Below, one piece after another: positions 1 through 11,298 of a stretch of DNA of 64,000 nucleotides (position 1 is the first letter of the stretch; each line of letters opens with the position of its first letter). The stretch spans positions 113,667,004 to 113,731,003 of the forward strand of contig CAMZMU010000041.1 of assembly GCA_947311845.1 (NCBI GenBank), given 5' to 3'. The translations under genes and the position numbers were made by a program. This DNA comes from Poa pratensis. Lineage: Eukaryota > Streptophyta > Magnoliopsida > Poales > Poaceae. The notes beneath the pieces are model-generated. The model searched no databases. It was not told the origin of the DNA and was given only the letters and a program-made list of their open reading frames with translations.

Positions 1-682
1 CTACGGTGGTGCACCAGCTCCTTTTATAGGCGCCCCGGGCCTCCTCCCTGTCCTTCTACAGCGGAGGGCTACCACATGGCGACAACGGTCGGGAGCACGG
101 TGCACAGCTGCTTGGGCGTCCATGAGCGCGGTCCATGGGCACAAAAGCTGAGGCCGCAGCAGAGAGGCCGCCGTCCATCCAGGACGGCCAGCTGCTGCCG
201 CAGAGGAGCGGGGGGAGTCCCCACGGTGACGTCGCGTTTGGCGCGTAGCGCCGGCCTGCTCCCTTATCACCAAAGAGGAAAGTATGGTGGTCTGTGCCGT
301 CGCCCCCGCTTTGTTGACTCCTTTATCACCAAAGTGGGACTGTAGCTCCGTCGTCACCCTGCGCAGAGGCGCGCACTCTGCGGCCGCTGCGGAAGCCATG
401 TGCGCTCCGCAGAGCTTGCTTTACGGTGAAGGAACCCTCGCGTGGGCGGGAACGCCCTGTGGAGGATTCTGCGTTGACTTCCCTTCAGGGAAAGCTTCCT
501 TGGAGAGGGGGCAGCGGAGTAGAGGCTCCACAGGCCTTAGCTGCCTCCTCAGGCCTCCGCGAGGCGATTCTGCCCCGCGGGCTCCCCAGGCTTGCAGGCC
601 TGGTCCTTAGCGAAATTCATCGCCGAGTGTTGAGGGTTATAGAGGCCTGGCCCAGTACACCCTGGTTCTTACTGGGCTGACA
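1..682 (-). repeat. 3' LTR of the Tat-type element (partial)
   Basis: This stretch matches 8284-8970 almost base for base, with roughly a dozen substitutions or small indels seen by eye. It ends in CTGACA exactly where the right copy does, so 682 is the inner border. About 350 bp of the LTR lie outside the window. Confidence 0.9.
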
Positions 683-700
683 GTAGCCCCCGGGCCCATG
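683..700 (-). other. Polypurine tract of the Tat-type element
   Basis: Read on the minus strand this gives a G-rich run (GGGCCCGGGGGCTAC) directly before the LTR start TGTCAG. It has the position and composition of the plus-strand primer for reverse transcription. Confidence 0.65.
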
Positions 701-861
701 ACGGGCACGACGCGGTCCAGGGGGCGCAGGCGAAGCGGCATGGGCCCAAAGTGTCCGGCCGGCCCGAGACACGTGGCGAGCGGTTGCTGCGTCTCGGCTC
801 TTCTCCGGAGGAGGTGGGCGTCGTGGCGGGACCCACCACGCCTCGGAAACCGTCCTGAGGT

Positions 862-870
862 GATATAAAG
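862..870 (+). promoter_or_regulatory. TATA box for the antisense gene
   Basis: GATATAAAG (TATAAA at 864-869) lies about 135 bp upstream of the ATG at 1003, with a GC-rich leader between. It faces the plus strand, opposite to the element's own transcription, and supports independent expression of the antisense gene. No transcript evidence is available here. Confidence 0.5.
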
Positions 871-1002
871 CCTGCCGCGGCTGTCGGGCAGCAGTTACGC
901 TGCATTTACGCCCTTTCCTTCTTGCATACACCCCCGGCGCTCCACTGCTCCGGCGATTTCCGTTCTTCTCCGAGCTTTTCCGCCGCCCTTCCTTCGCGAG
1001 CC

Positions 1003-4000
1003 ATGGGCCCCAAGAAAGGCAAGGCGGCGATGGTGGAGGCCTGCGCCGGCGCAGCAGGGGAGGAGCTTGCGCCGGCTCTCATCGGCACACGCGTCTCCAC
1101 AGCGGAAGCGCTGGATAGGCTGAAGGTCCTCGTCGCCGGGAGGAATAATGAGCATGGCGCCAGCGGTGTCAAGGCGGCGCGCTTCGGCAAGCTGGCGGCG
1201 GGGTGGTATCCCATTTTCGTCCACACGCTGTTCGCCGGCTTGGTGCCGCCGTTCTCCCCCTTCCTTGCGGAGGTGCTGTCTTTCTATCAGATCCAGCTCC
1301 TGCACCTCCACCCGAACTCCATCCTGATTCTCGCCATCTTCGCCTACCTCTGCGAGGCGTATCTGGGAGTGATGCCTTCCGTGGCCTTCTTCCGGAGCTT
1401 CTACGCGCTCCGCAACACGGCGCCCGGCGAGCGGTCTGGGTGCGTGTCCTTCCGCATCGCAGACGGGATGGGCGCCGTCTACATCCCCATGTCGTGGGAT
1501 GGCGACAAGGCCGTCACGAGGGTGACGAAGAAGGTGGAGGACTTCCGCCAGAAGTGGGTTCTCGTCGACGCCAAGGAGCGGAACGTCTTCTTCGATGAGC
1601 CTGAGGCGCCGCCGCTGAAGAACTCAAATTGGTCCAGCGAGAAGTTCCAGCACCAGAAGATTGCTCACTTGGTCTCGCGCATGAAGCTCGTCCGCGAGGC
1701 CGGCCTCACGGGGCAGATGGTCGCTGAGGACTTCGTGAGGCGCGCATCGCTCCCCTTCAGGCGCACACGAAGCCGGTGTGGATGTACTCCGGCCCGGCAG
1801 ACCCAATGCGCTTGCACCTCAGCACCCACGCGCCAGACGACGTCGCCTCCATCTTAGGCACGCTCTTCATCGCCCCGGAGATCCCTGTTCCGGGCACTGA
1901 GCACCTGAGGCCCCTCCACCAGCTCACTCCAAAGAAGCGCCTGGCAGTTCTGGAGATGATGCCGACGTTCACGCCAGAGGGCTTAGAGGGAGAAGAGGTG
2001 AAGGGGGCTGCGGCGCCTGTGGTGGAGGAAGACTTGTTCGGCGAGTCCTCTGCTGCTTCAGACGCCGAAGCTGACGCCGCCACAGGAGGAGTCAACCCCT
2101 CGTCAGGGGAGGCGAGCTCTTCAAAGCAGGCGGCCCCTGAGGAGGAGATCCTGGAGGTATCATCCGATGTGGACGAGGATTTTGTGTGGCCCCATCACGA
2201 CGGGCCACAGAAGAAGAAGACGAAGACGGAGAAGATAGCGGCCCGGAGGCCGCGGCAAAGCGGCGAGCCCCGCACTAAGGCCATCCACGACAGGGCCGCC
2301 AGAAGCCTGGAGGGCACTCCTCTTAAGAGGAAGGCTGAGGCGGCCCCTGAGGAGCCCAGCGCTGGAGCCTCATCAGGCCTGTGGCGCTCTGCCAACAAGG
2401 TGTGGGTGGACACCCGCGCCCAGCCATCTGGGTGAGTACTGTTTCTTCTTGACTTGTTCTTGCTTATCGAGAGTTCTTGCCTTTCCCGAGGATCTCACTG
2501 TCTTGATTATCAGGATCTGGCTCATGCGAAGCGCCGCCGACTCCGCAAGGCTGCGGACGTGCGGCGCGGCGCTACGCCCGTTGTTGAGGGGCCTACGGCG
2601 CCCCTTGAAGAAGCACCTGCCTCGCCACCTCCTGCCGAGAGTCTGATTGAGGAGGTGGTGAAGGCTCCGTCGCCGCCGCGCCCTGATGCTCCACTGGAGC
2701 CCCCAGAGACGCCCGCCGTGGAGACGGCGGGGACCAGCACACAGGCGCCGGGAGGCGCCGACGCCGAGATGGAGGAGGGAATTCCTCCGCCGCCCCCTCC
2801 AAATTCCGAGCCTGAGGGGGAGGCCACTTCTTCTGAGGCCGCAGCAGGCGAGGCTGCGGTTGAGCCACTGGTGGCTAGGCCTCCCTCGCCAGCCCCCGAG
2901 GCCCACGAGGAGGTGGTCGTGGAGAACAACGACGCACAAGACGGCGGGGGCCCGCTCCTGGGGCCCCGTGTTGACCCTGGTCCAAGCGCTGCGCTTTCAG
3001 CACCAGAGGCTGGCGCTGGGGTGGAGGACGCTGCGCCACGTGAGGGCTCCTGGGCCTTGGTCTTGAGCGACCGGAGCCGGAGCAGCGCGTGCCGCCAAGC
3101 TGCCCTCCGCTTGGTGAGGGGCACCCTAGACGGGCTAGAAGCCCAACTTGCCCTTGAAGAGGCGGAGCTTGGCAGGAGGTACGACGCCCTCGCTGCTGAC
3201 TGGGCCCGCTTCTTCGAAGTCAGGCGGCGGAGGGGCTCTGACGACCAAGCCCTCCAGGCGCAGCGACGAGGCGACGCGGCAGGCCCAGGAGATCCGCGAG
3301 AATGCGGAGCGCGAGGCGCAAGGGGCCTTGGCGCCGGTCCAGGCGGAACGCAAGGCGGCTGCAGAGGATCGGGAGGCGGCTGTGGCGGAGCGCCAGGCTG
3401 CAGCCTCGGACCGAGCGGCTATCGAGACCTCCCTCGCCGACCAGTGCAAGGAGCTGGCCAGCCGCGAGGAGAAGATAATTGCTGAAGCTGAGGCGGTGAG
3501 GAAGTCTCTGGAGCAGCATCGTCTGTCCCTGGAGGCTCGCGAGCAGGCCATGGCGACACGCGAAGCTGAGGTGCTCAAGCGTGAGGAGAAGCTGGAGCAG
3601 GCGGAAACAGACATGAACACAGAACGTGAGGCCCTGGAGTCCCGCGAGAGCAGCTTGGCTGAGGCCATGGGCAAGCACGACAAGGAGGTGGAGCGGCACC
3701 GGGAGCTTGTGGAGAAGACCAACCAGAAGCTTGCCGAGAGGAAAAAGGAGGCGGAGGCGGAGGCCCTCGCCAAGCAAAAGGAGTACCGCACTGCTGTCTC
3801 ACAGGCCGTCTCCGGGAGTACGCTGGGAAGTTCAAGAAGCAGGAGGACGGCTTCCAGAGAAAACGCAGGGAGCTCGGCAAGCGCATCCGCCAGCTGGAGG
3901 AGTGGAACGCCAACTTGAAATCCTCGCTGAGGCGCGCCAAGGACGCTCATCTCCGCACGGAACAGGCCCTCGAGCGCTCTGAGCAGGACCTCACAGCCCT

Positions 4001-4564
4001 GATGGCAGACATGCAGGAGTTGAATGCGCAGGTGGCCCCTGTTGTGGAGAGGTCGAGGAGGCTGAGCAGAGCGCGGTGGCGGCACGGGTCTTGACGCAGC
4101 AGCGGGAGCGTATGTTCCGGTCTCTGGTGACGCGCGGAAACGCTCTTGCTGCGAAGCTGGGGGTGGATGCTCCTGCCGTCCCTGTCCACGGGAACGCCGA
4201 CGTCGCCACGTATCTGGCCTACTTCGACCAGCTCTTCTCCGTCCTTGAGGGCCCTGTGGCGGAACTCGACAATGTTGTCGACGAGGAGTGCCGCAAGCTC
4301 CTGCAGGTGGCGGTCGAGCGCGTCTTCGTCAACCTCAAGCGCCTATATCCATGCTTCGCCTTCGAGTCCGTGACCGAGCCCATGGAGGATGCTCAGATCG
4401 AGACGCGCCTCTCCAACTCGCTGCGGGAAGAGATCAACGACTTTGTCAACCGCTTCAAGAGGGTCGCTGAAGAGCCTGCCTCTAGCGAGGAGGAAGACGT
4501 CGAGGAGGAAAGCGCGGAGGAAGATGACGCTGAGGAGGATGAGGCCGCCAAGACTTCTGCTTAA
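1003..4564 (+). pseudogene. Antisense accessory gene of Tat-type element (putative gypsy-type transposon domain, long coiled coil), decayed
   Basis: The likely start is the ATG at 1003 in a good context (GCCATGGG). An N-terminal globular part (about 1003-1745) has the hydrophobic pattern of the plant 'putative gypsy type transposon' family, including a segment reading LHLHPNSILILAIFAYLCEA. The reading then shifts frame near 1745-1790 and continues as an acidic, proline-rich linker to 2432. A GT...AG interval at 2432-2513 looks like an intron. An Ala/Glu/Arg-rich coiled coil follows (about 3150-4060, frame changes near 3245 and 3820), then a C-terminal domain (4076-4564) with a very acidic tail. 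At least four frame breaks make it non-functional as read. Function is unknown; homologues are known only as antisense ORFs of Tat-lineage elements. Confidence 0.75.
2432..2513 (+). other. Putative 82-nt intron in the antisense gene
   Basis: The donor is GTGAGT at 2432 and the acceptor is TTGATTATCAG ending at 2513, with a T-rich middle. The only stop that blocks this part of the frame (TGA at 2433-2435) lies inside the donor site, as expected for a real intron. Removing 82 nt shifts the frame by one, so either the exon carries another 1-base change or the exact borders differ. Confidence 0.45.
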
Positions 4565-5668
4565 GCTGCTCCTGCCACAAGACGCGCCTGAGGCGCAAGT
4601 TATCTTTGTTTAAAGACTTTGTTTTATTTGTGATGGTCTGTAAAACATCTTATTGTGCTGCAATGTGCGTGCCCCTCGACGGGCATTTTATCCCTATTCC
4701 ATGCCTTTTTCGCTTTACGTCGTCAGGACCCGTCTCTTAGCGCTATGACTCCGCCACTACGGTATGCCAGAGCAATGACTCAGCAAGGCCGGGGGGTGTT
4801 TAAGGCTTAGAGAGGTAAGAGCTCTCGAGTCGCGATGCTCGAGGGCTCCCCTTTGACGCTCAAGCAGTCCATGAAATGCGAAGGAGAAAATACCCGCCCG
4901 AGGGACGGAAGTTGCTCGTGAGAGGAAAAACACAACGCCTGAGGTGTAAGCGCAGGACTTAGCTTAGCGAGGTTCTGGCCTCGTGGAGGGCGTTGATTTC
5001 CCTGAAGGTGTGCTTCCCTCTTTGGGTCTGGAGCGTGACTCCACGAGCCTTGGGGGGACTCTTGTTCCCTGTGTAGGTTAGAGGCGGAACCAAAGCAAAA
5101 CATGGTAGAGAAACTCATGCGCGCTTATAGGTTTCCTCATGGGTGCCTCGCGAGGAGAGTAAGTACCAAAGGTCCTTAGGTGAGGTGGCAGGTTTGGGAG
5201 CAAGCCCCTGGGCCAGAGCTCTTTGGTGAGGTAACAGGCGTGAGAGCGTGCTCACGTGTTAGAGCTCGGATCCTTTTGGATTTTGCGGTGCTGCTGGGAT
5301 GCTCCCGAGGCACAGTCACCGTACTCAGCCCCCGCTCGCGAGGTGCGCAAGGGGAAAGATATGAGCGCGAATGAAAACACAGAGTAATGAAAACTGAAAC
5401 TCACCCCCAAAATATTACATAGCGGCGCCGCAGCGCAATGTTTCACTAGGAAACGAATTGGTTCGTTACACTTGGACTTGCCAAGATAAAGTTTCCATGT
5501 CGAGGCATGGGGACCACATTCAGTGGCTGAGACTCTTCACGGCCTGCGGCGGCACGTTACAGGAAGAGCTCAGAGGGACTGGCCCTCAGAGAGAGAAGCT
5601 TTTGTGAAGCTTGGAGGTGAAGCTGTGCGCTTTCCTCTAGAGACAAAAAATGCCTGGTGTGATAGAGA
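4565..5668. other. Non-coding interval between antisense gene and integrase of Tat element
   Basis: This is about 1.1 kb with no convincing coding frame. It follows the stop of the antisense gene (probably its 3' UTR, with T-rich sequence near 4610-4700) and precedes the integrase stop on the other strand. The two genes are therefore convergent here. Confidence 0.6.
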
Positions 5669-6487
5669 TCACGGGTAGAACTTGCGTAGATGCGCGATGT
5701 TCCAAGGGTTCTTGACCGGGATGCCGTCCTCCGTCTCGAGGCGTACCGCGCCAGGTCTGGCGACATGCGCGACCCTGTAGGGGCCTTCCCACATGGGCGA
5801 GAGCTTGTGGAGACCTTCCCTGGAGAGAACCCTCCTGAGGACAAGGTCGCCTGTCTCGAGAGTGCGCGGACGTATGTGGCGGCTGTGGTAGCGTCGCAGG
5901 TCTTGCTGGTACTTTGCCGCTCTGAGGGCGGCTCGGCGGCAACCCGTCGAGGAACAGCAGGTCGTCGTTGTGGAGGTCTTCTTGATTGTCCTCATTGAAG
6001 GCAAGGACCCTTGCGGACCCGTGCTTGATCTCTGTGGGGAGGACTGCCTCGGCTCCATACACCAGGGCGAATGGCGTCTCACCAGTGGGCTTTGTAGGGT
6101 TCGTGCGGATGGACCAGAGCACGGAGGGGAGCTCATCGATCCAGCCCTTGCCATAGCCCTTGAGGCGGTTGAAACTTCTCGTCTTGAGGCCCTTGAGGAC
6201 CTCAGCATTTGCTCGCTCGGCTTGACCATTGCTCTGTGGGTGAGCTACCGAGGCGAAGCAGAGCTTGGTGCCGAGGCTCTCGCAGTAAGCCCTGAAGATG
6301 CCGCTGGTGAACTGTGAGCCATTGTCGGTGATGATGCGGTTTGGCACACCAAAGCGGCAGACCAGGCCTCTGATGAACTTCACGGCTGCCCTGGCTGGGA
6401 TGGTGCGCACCGCTTCAACCTCTGCCCATTTGGTGAACTTGTCAACAGCCACGAAGAGGAAGCGGTAGCCCCCTTGCGATCTCGGGA
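5669..6487 (-). pseudogene. Integrase remnant of Tat-type element
   Basis: The minus-strand reading starts mid-protein near 6487 and contains the catalytic core: first Asp in VDKFTKWAE, second in ITDNGSQFTS, and Glu in HPQSNGQAERAN. A tail with the GDLVLRR and WEGPYRV pattern typical of Gypsy integrase C-terminal regions follows. The frame changes once near 5940; the second half ends at 5669 (NIAHLRKFYP then stop). The HHCC zinc-binding N-terminal domain is missing because the internal deletion removed it along with RT and RNase H. All three acidic catalytic residues remain, but the break and missing domain make activity unlikely. Confidence 0.85.
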
Positions 6488-7882
6488 AGGGTCTGAAGGG
6501 TCTGCAAGCCTCACTTGCCCCAGAGGCGAGATTGAGCCGCTGGTGACCCCTGTGAAGGGCCTGGAGGGCATAAGCACAGCAGTAGGCTTGCGCTTGGTCT
6601 CGTCACGCTTCTTGTGGGCCTTGGATCCCTTTGGAGGGTCGTCTGCAGAGGGCACCTTGGTGAAGAGGAGACCCTCTTCAGCCTTGGCACACTTGTCTGC
6701 GATGTCGAAGAGCTTCACAACAGAGGAGAGGGTATCGTGGATGCCGAGCTTCTCAAGCATCCTGCGGTTGGTGACGCCCTCTCTGAAGGCAGCAATGACG
6801 TGCGAGTCAGGGATGTTGGGGATTTTGTTGCGGACTTGGCTGAAGCGCTGGATGTACTTGCGGAGAGTCTCGCCAGACTTCTGGCGTACGGCGCGCAGGT
6901 CGTTGTAGGTGAGGGCGCGCTCGTACGTGCCCTTGAAGTTCGCGACGAACTGCTTGCAGAGGTCCTCCCAGGAGTCGATGGAGACCTCAGGGAGGTTCAG
7001 GAGCCACGACAGGGCAGAGTCCCTGAGGGCGTGCGAGAACCAGTTCGCCATGACCTTGTCGTCTCCTCCCGCAGCTTGGATGGAGGTGGTGTAAAGCTGC
7101 AGGAACTCGATGGGGTTGTTCGTGCCATCGTAGCCCTTGGGGAGGTCTGGCCTGAACTTCTGCGGCCAGACGACGTGGCGCAGGTTGCGGGTGAAGGCCG
7201 TGCAGCCTGTGGCGTACGTGGCCACGCCGTCCTGGAGAGCTCTGCGGTTTTGGCGCCCGGCTTGGCCAATTTCCTCGACGATGCGCTTCTGGAGGTCCCG
7301 CTGGCGCTCCATCTCCACCCGCGCATCCGGCGGCGTCCGCTGCACGATTTGACAATCATGCGGCGAGGACGCGTGAGAGGCGACTTTGTTTGCCGCAGCC
7401 GGAGGTGGTCCTGGCGGAGGCGGAGGTGCTCCATGTGCGGCGGTGCCTGCACGCCCGGAGTTGTGGTGCACCAGGGAGCGCGAAGCTACTGGAACCGCGC
7501 GCGGCGCAGCCGCGATGTCGACGAGGTGCTGGAGACGGCCAAGCCAGTTGTCGTGCGCCTTGGCGGTGGGGCGGTAGCGGAAGAGCTCTGCTGCCATGAG
7601 CAGCGCAGTGTTTGGGCTGGGCGCCGGGCGTCCAAGCGTGGACGCGCTTTGGCGCCGAGATGGATGCGAGGACTCAGCGTCCTCGCTGTGCTCGTGGTCG
7701 ACGTCTTTGTCGTTGCGATCGTCCTCATCCTCGGGGTGCTCCACGCGCGGCTCCGCAGTAGTGCGCCCCGAAGCGCGGTTGGTGCGCGGACGGCCGCGCG
7801 GCCTGGTGGTGTGGGCGACGGGCTCGGTCTCAGCTCTGCCAGACGCGCGCCGGTTGGCGCGAGCAGCGCGAGTGTCCGCCAT
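6480..7882 (-). CDS. gag: Gag of Tat-type element, C-terminally truncated
   Basis: The ATG at 7882 opens an uninterrupted frame of about 460 residues before the deletion junction; the fused reading stops at 6380. The first ~150 residues are charged and low in complexity (Arg/Asp/Glu/His). Residues about 255-400 match the retrotransposon gag (capsid) domain, with phrases such as NPIEFLQLYTTSIQAAGG, ALSWLLNLP and SGETLRKYIQRFSQVRNKI. A Lys-rich stretch follows, and the frame then runs into integrase sequence before any CCHC zinc knuckle, so the nucleocapsid part is lost. Gag would form the particle that packages element RNA. The ATG lies 31 bp inside the 5' LTR border, an unusually short internal leader. 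Confidence 0.85.
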
Positions 7883-7910
7883 GGCGCAGAGGTTGAATGC
7901 GCGCCTCAGC

Positions 7911-7929
7911 CCCCTACCTGGCGTGCCAA
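7911..7929 (-). other. Candidate primer binding site of Tat-type element
   Basis: Adjacent to the 5' LTR border, the minus strand reads TTGGCACGCCAGGTAGGGG. The position (within 2 nt of the LTR end) and TGG start fit a tRNA 3'-end primer site. I could not assign the tRNA. Confidence 0.5.
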
Positions 7930-7930
7930 T

Positions 7931-8970
7931 TGTCGGAGAATGACTCCCACGAAACAGGGGCAGTCACACTCGCGAAGAGAGTTCGTGTAAGGGGCTGAAC
8001 ACGACGTCAATCAACCCTCATCCAGCGCGGCGACGCTGCTCGTTGTGCCTGAGGAGGGACATCATAGCAGAGAGAGACACGGCGCGTACCCAGGTTCACG
8101 GCCCTCTTGTGGAGGTAAGACCGCTACGTCCTGCCTGTCTGTATTGCTGCTTGTAGAGGTTACAGTACAGCGTGCTTGCCGAGGGCACAGTTATGGCAAT
8201 GGCGCGTACAAGGGGAGGGAAGCAACTGTCTTCTTCTCCCTTGCGCGCAAGTAGCTAGACTAGGAGTACTGTGTCCGATCCCCGCTACGGTGGTGCACCA
8301 GCTCCTTTTATAGGCGCCCCGGGCCTCCTCCCTGTCCTTCTACATCGGAGGGGCTACCACATGGCGACAACGGTCGGGAGCACGGTGCACAGCTGCTTGG
8401 GCGTCCATGAGCACGGTCCATGGGCACAAAAGCTGAGGCCGCAGCAGAGAGGCCGCCGTCCATCCAGGACGGCCAGCTGCTGCCGCAGAGGAGCGGGGGG
8501 AGTCCCCACGGTGACGTCGCGTTTGGCGCGTAGCGCCGGCCTGCTCCCTTATCACCAAAGAGGAAAGTATGGTGGTCTGTGCCGTCGCCCCCGCTTTGTT
8601 GACTCCTTTATCACCAAAGTGGGACTGTAGCTCCGTCATCACCCTGCGCAGAGGCGCGGTCACTCTGCGGCCGCTGCGGAAGCCATGTGCGTTCCACAGA
8701 GCTTGCTTTACAGTGAAGGAACCCTCACGTGGGCGGGAACGCCCTGTGGAGGATTCTGCGTTGACTTCCCTTCAGGGAAAGCTTCCTTGGAGAGGGGGCA
8801 GCGGAGTAGAGGCTCCACAGGCCTTAGCTGCCTCCTCAGGCCTCCGCGAGGCGATTCTGCCCCGCGGGCTCCCCAGGCTTGCAGGCCTGGTCCTTGGCGA
8901 AATTCACTCGCCGAGTGTTGAGGGTTATAGAGGCCTGGCCCAGTACACCCTGGTTCTTACTGGGCTGACA
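7931..8970 (-). repeat. 5' LTR of Tat-type element (1,040 bp)
   Basis: It begins TGTCGGAG at 7931 (complement of the inner LTR end) and ends GGGCTGACA at 8970, giving TG...CA ends. The last ~690 bp match the left copy at 1-682. By eye identity is about 98%, so the insertion is moderately old. Confidence 0.9.
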
Positions 8971-11019
8971 GAGTGGAGTGAGGGAGAAGTGGTGGCGAGG
9001 TGTGGGGAGAAGAGGTGGTGCGGGGTGGTTTTTATAGCGGAGAGAGCTTGCGGTGCTCCATGGCACGGTGGTGCGGAGGGGGTAAGAGAGGTGCGGGGTC
9101 CAGATGGAGTTGTTTGGGAGGTTGCGGTGAGCTAGGGGATTCTGCAAGGGCGGTCGGGTGGTTAGGGGGAGCAGAGGTGGCGCGGCGTGCTTCGGTGCCG
9201 TGTGCTGCCCGCCATGGCGAGCGGCAAGCACGGGCGCGTGCACTGGAGGCGGGTAGGGTGTGGTTGGGTTCACTGCAGGGGCTGCGGCGCTCGTGTACGG
9301 TGTAGTGGAGCTGGGGAAACAGGTGGGGCAAGGGGGAGCAGCGTGGAGGCGTGCGGTGCTCTCCGCTGTGCTCGACGTGGCCACGCTGCACGGCGCGTTC
9401 TGGCACGGCCGGCGCACACGCGAAAGGGGCCTCTGCGGCGCTTGAGTCACTTCGAGCAGGAGCAGAGAAAGGTGTGTGGTGCGGTGGACATGGCGTGGCG
9501 TCACGTTGAGGTGGCGTCTGCCTCCTCCACGAAAGTGACCCGAGCGGCAGCGCCATGGGCGGCGTGGCGTGGAGCTTCGGGCACACCACCCTGAGGTCAA
9601 CTAGCACGTCGCTCTCGTCCTCCCTCGAGTGAGAGAGAGAACTGGAGGGAGTGGGAGATGCTGGGCTGCGCGATTGCGCCGAATTGAGCCCCAAATTGCC
9701 GACCAAAAACTCGGATTTAGGGATGAACACCACTGTGCTCACCAAGTGCTCGATGAAACGCGTGAACCAGCTTTTAATTTGAATTTTTCTGATTTATTAT
9801 CATAATTTGTTTCACATATGTTTATCAAGATTTGTTGTGCGGTTTAGAACTTTATTAGGCCAGTGCAACATAGCACATTTCTTGATTCAGAAAAGATAAA
9901 GAAGATATTTGATATTGGATTTGGACCTTTGGAAATATTTATTTGAGAGGGGTAAGTTGCAAGAATTAAGTGGGAATGATCATGCTACCACTCCACGGAA
10001 GTTTTGTTTGAAAACAATTTCTCCCTTTGAAATATTTTTGTGTCATATTCTTAATAATCCCCAAAAGGTTAAAGAAGGGATTTTGGAATTTGACAAATTG
10101 AAATTTCTTTGTAATTTGGGAAAAATAGATATTTTGAGGAGGGAGTAATATGATAATGAGATGGTTATTATTGTATCTCATTCCTGGACTTTATAAAAAT
10201 AATTGTTAGAGCAAAATAGAGATATAGATAGGGAGGGAGATTAAATAAGACCCTTTTCTTTTAGTTAGTGTTTTTATTGGGAGTGTGTGAATAATCAAGT
10301 CACCTCCCAATTGTTGTCAGGGGTGTTTTAATGTTTCAAGCACAGTTGAATAATTAACCACACAAGCAATCAATTTGGCAGGAAATAACAACCAACACTA
10401 GACAACCATTTATAAATTCTTAACCAAGTTTTTAATCACTCAGACAAGTGGTGGGGTGGTGACCAAGTATTATCCTGACAAGAATAATGTAGGGAAAAGT
10501 TCAACTTCATAATTCGATATTTTTCAAAAGGGTTGCTAAAATATATGGGCAACACACTTCCCATCTTTATTGTTTTCCAAGGAATAAAAGTATTAGTTTA
10601 AAATAGGGGCTACCAATGCAAGGGGAATAGCGAGGTTGGAGATAGTATATAGATCTCCATATTTTTGGAAACTTATAATTTTGGAAAATACTTTTATTCC
10701 CTCAAGGAGTGGGTATTTTGGTTGTTGCTAAACAGAGCATCATTTGAAAATAAGTTGGTCCAAATAAGAGTGGAGGAGATATATGGAATATTTTGTTCTT
10801 GTCATGACATGATCACCAAGTTTAATATATTTTCATATTGGTTGGGTGTTGGATTTACTAGTCAAACAACTCAAACAACAAGTCACACCAGTTCAAACAT
10901 AGCAATGGGAATGAAAGCACAATCATCAGCAAAACATTAAAAAAAAGTTTTTGTTGGTTCTGAATTTTGGGGTCTGGTAAAACTAAGTTTTTCTTGGTTC
11001 CAAAATTTGGGATGTTACA
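8971..11019 (-). mobile_element. Partial chromovirus (Tekay/Del-like) LTR, minus orientation
   Basis: The minus strand starts TGTAACATCCCAAATTTTGG at 11019, a common start of Tekay/Del-type LTRs in grasses. The LTR then runs left for 2 kb and is interrupted at 8970 by the Tat-type element. The AT-rich distal half (about 9760-11019) and GC-rich proximal half (8971-9750) mirror the composition of the 4-kb LTR at 53555-57564. Sequence just outside (AGATT at 11020) is not polypurine, so 11019 looks like the element's outer edge. The rest of the element lies left of the window. Long open frames in the GC-rich half are compositional. Confidence 0.65.
9028..9038 (-). promoter_or_regulatory. TATA box of the partial chromovirus-like LTR
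   Basis: The minus strand reads GCTATAAAAAC. Transcription would begin about 25-35 bp further left, and the Tat-type element is inserted about 60 bp left of this TATA box. A similar GCTATAAG box occurs in the related 4-kb LTR at 56273-56282. Confidence 0.55.
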
Positions 11020-11298
11020 AGATTAGACGTATAATATACACAAAACAAAGTCGTGTGACTAAATGACAAGCACCAAAGGAAAAAATAGAGACAAAAATAG
11101 CAAACCGTTCTTCATCTGCTGCTGACACCACGTTATCTAAGGTCTAAATCAACCGCTAAACCATCCACACCCAGACGGAGGAGGGTTAAGATCATACTCC
11201 ATATCACAAAAGCAAAACCGTCTGATTCACAGGTACAGGTGCATCCCATAGCATCAAAATATGTACTATATACACATCACATAACATGATGGAGCTAG
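11020..11298 (-). other. Displaced 3' flank / 3' UTR of the B3-domain gene
   Basis: Removing element A (11299-41055) and one TSD copy joins this stretch to the stop codon of the B3 gene at 41057-41059. It is AT-rich and non-coding, and would be the gene's 3' UTR and downstream region on the minus strand. No clear polyadenylation signal is visible. It ends at the LTR fragment that begins at 11019. Confidence 0.55.

Larger units (their letters stand above)
1..8970 (-). mobile_element. Tat/Retand-lineage Gypsy LTR retrotransposon, internally deleted, left end outside window
   Basis: Two direct repeats (1-682 and 7931-8970) bracket minus-strand gag (from 7882) and integrase (to 5669) plus a plus-strand gene (1003-4564) between integrase and the 3' LTR. 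An antisense gene in that position is typical of grass Tat-lineage elements (RIRE2, Grande and Retand types), and this is the basis for the lineage call. Protease, reverse transcriptase and RNase H are absent: gag runs almost directly into integrase near 6490. It is therefore a deletion derivative that would need proteins from a relative to move. The base after the right LTR starts GAGTG; the partner TSD lies outside the window. The element is inserted into the chromovirus-like LTR at 8971-11019. Confidence 0.85.

Noticed and set aside
6614..7990. 458-codon plus-strand open frame opposite gag of the Tat element
   Set aside because: It is a shadow of the minus-strand gag, which has clear capsid motifs; GC-rich codons keep the opposite strand open by chance.
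9032..9745. Overlapping long open frames on both strands in the GC-rich part of an LTR fragment
   Set aside because: No domain, very high GC, several frames open at once, and a similar block occurs in unrelated LTRs; treated as promoter/leader DNA.
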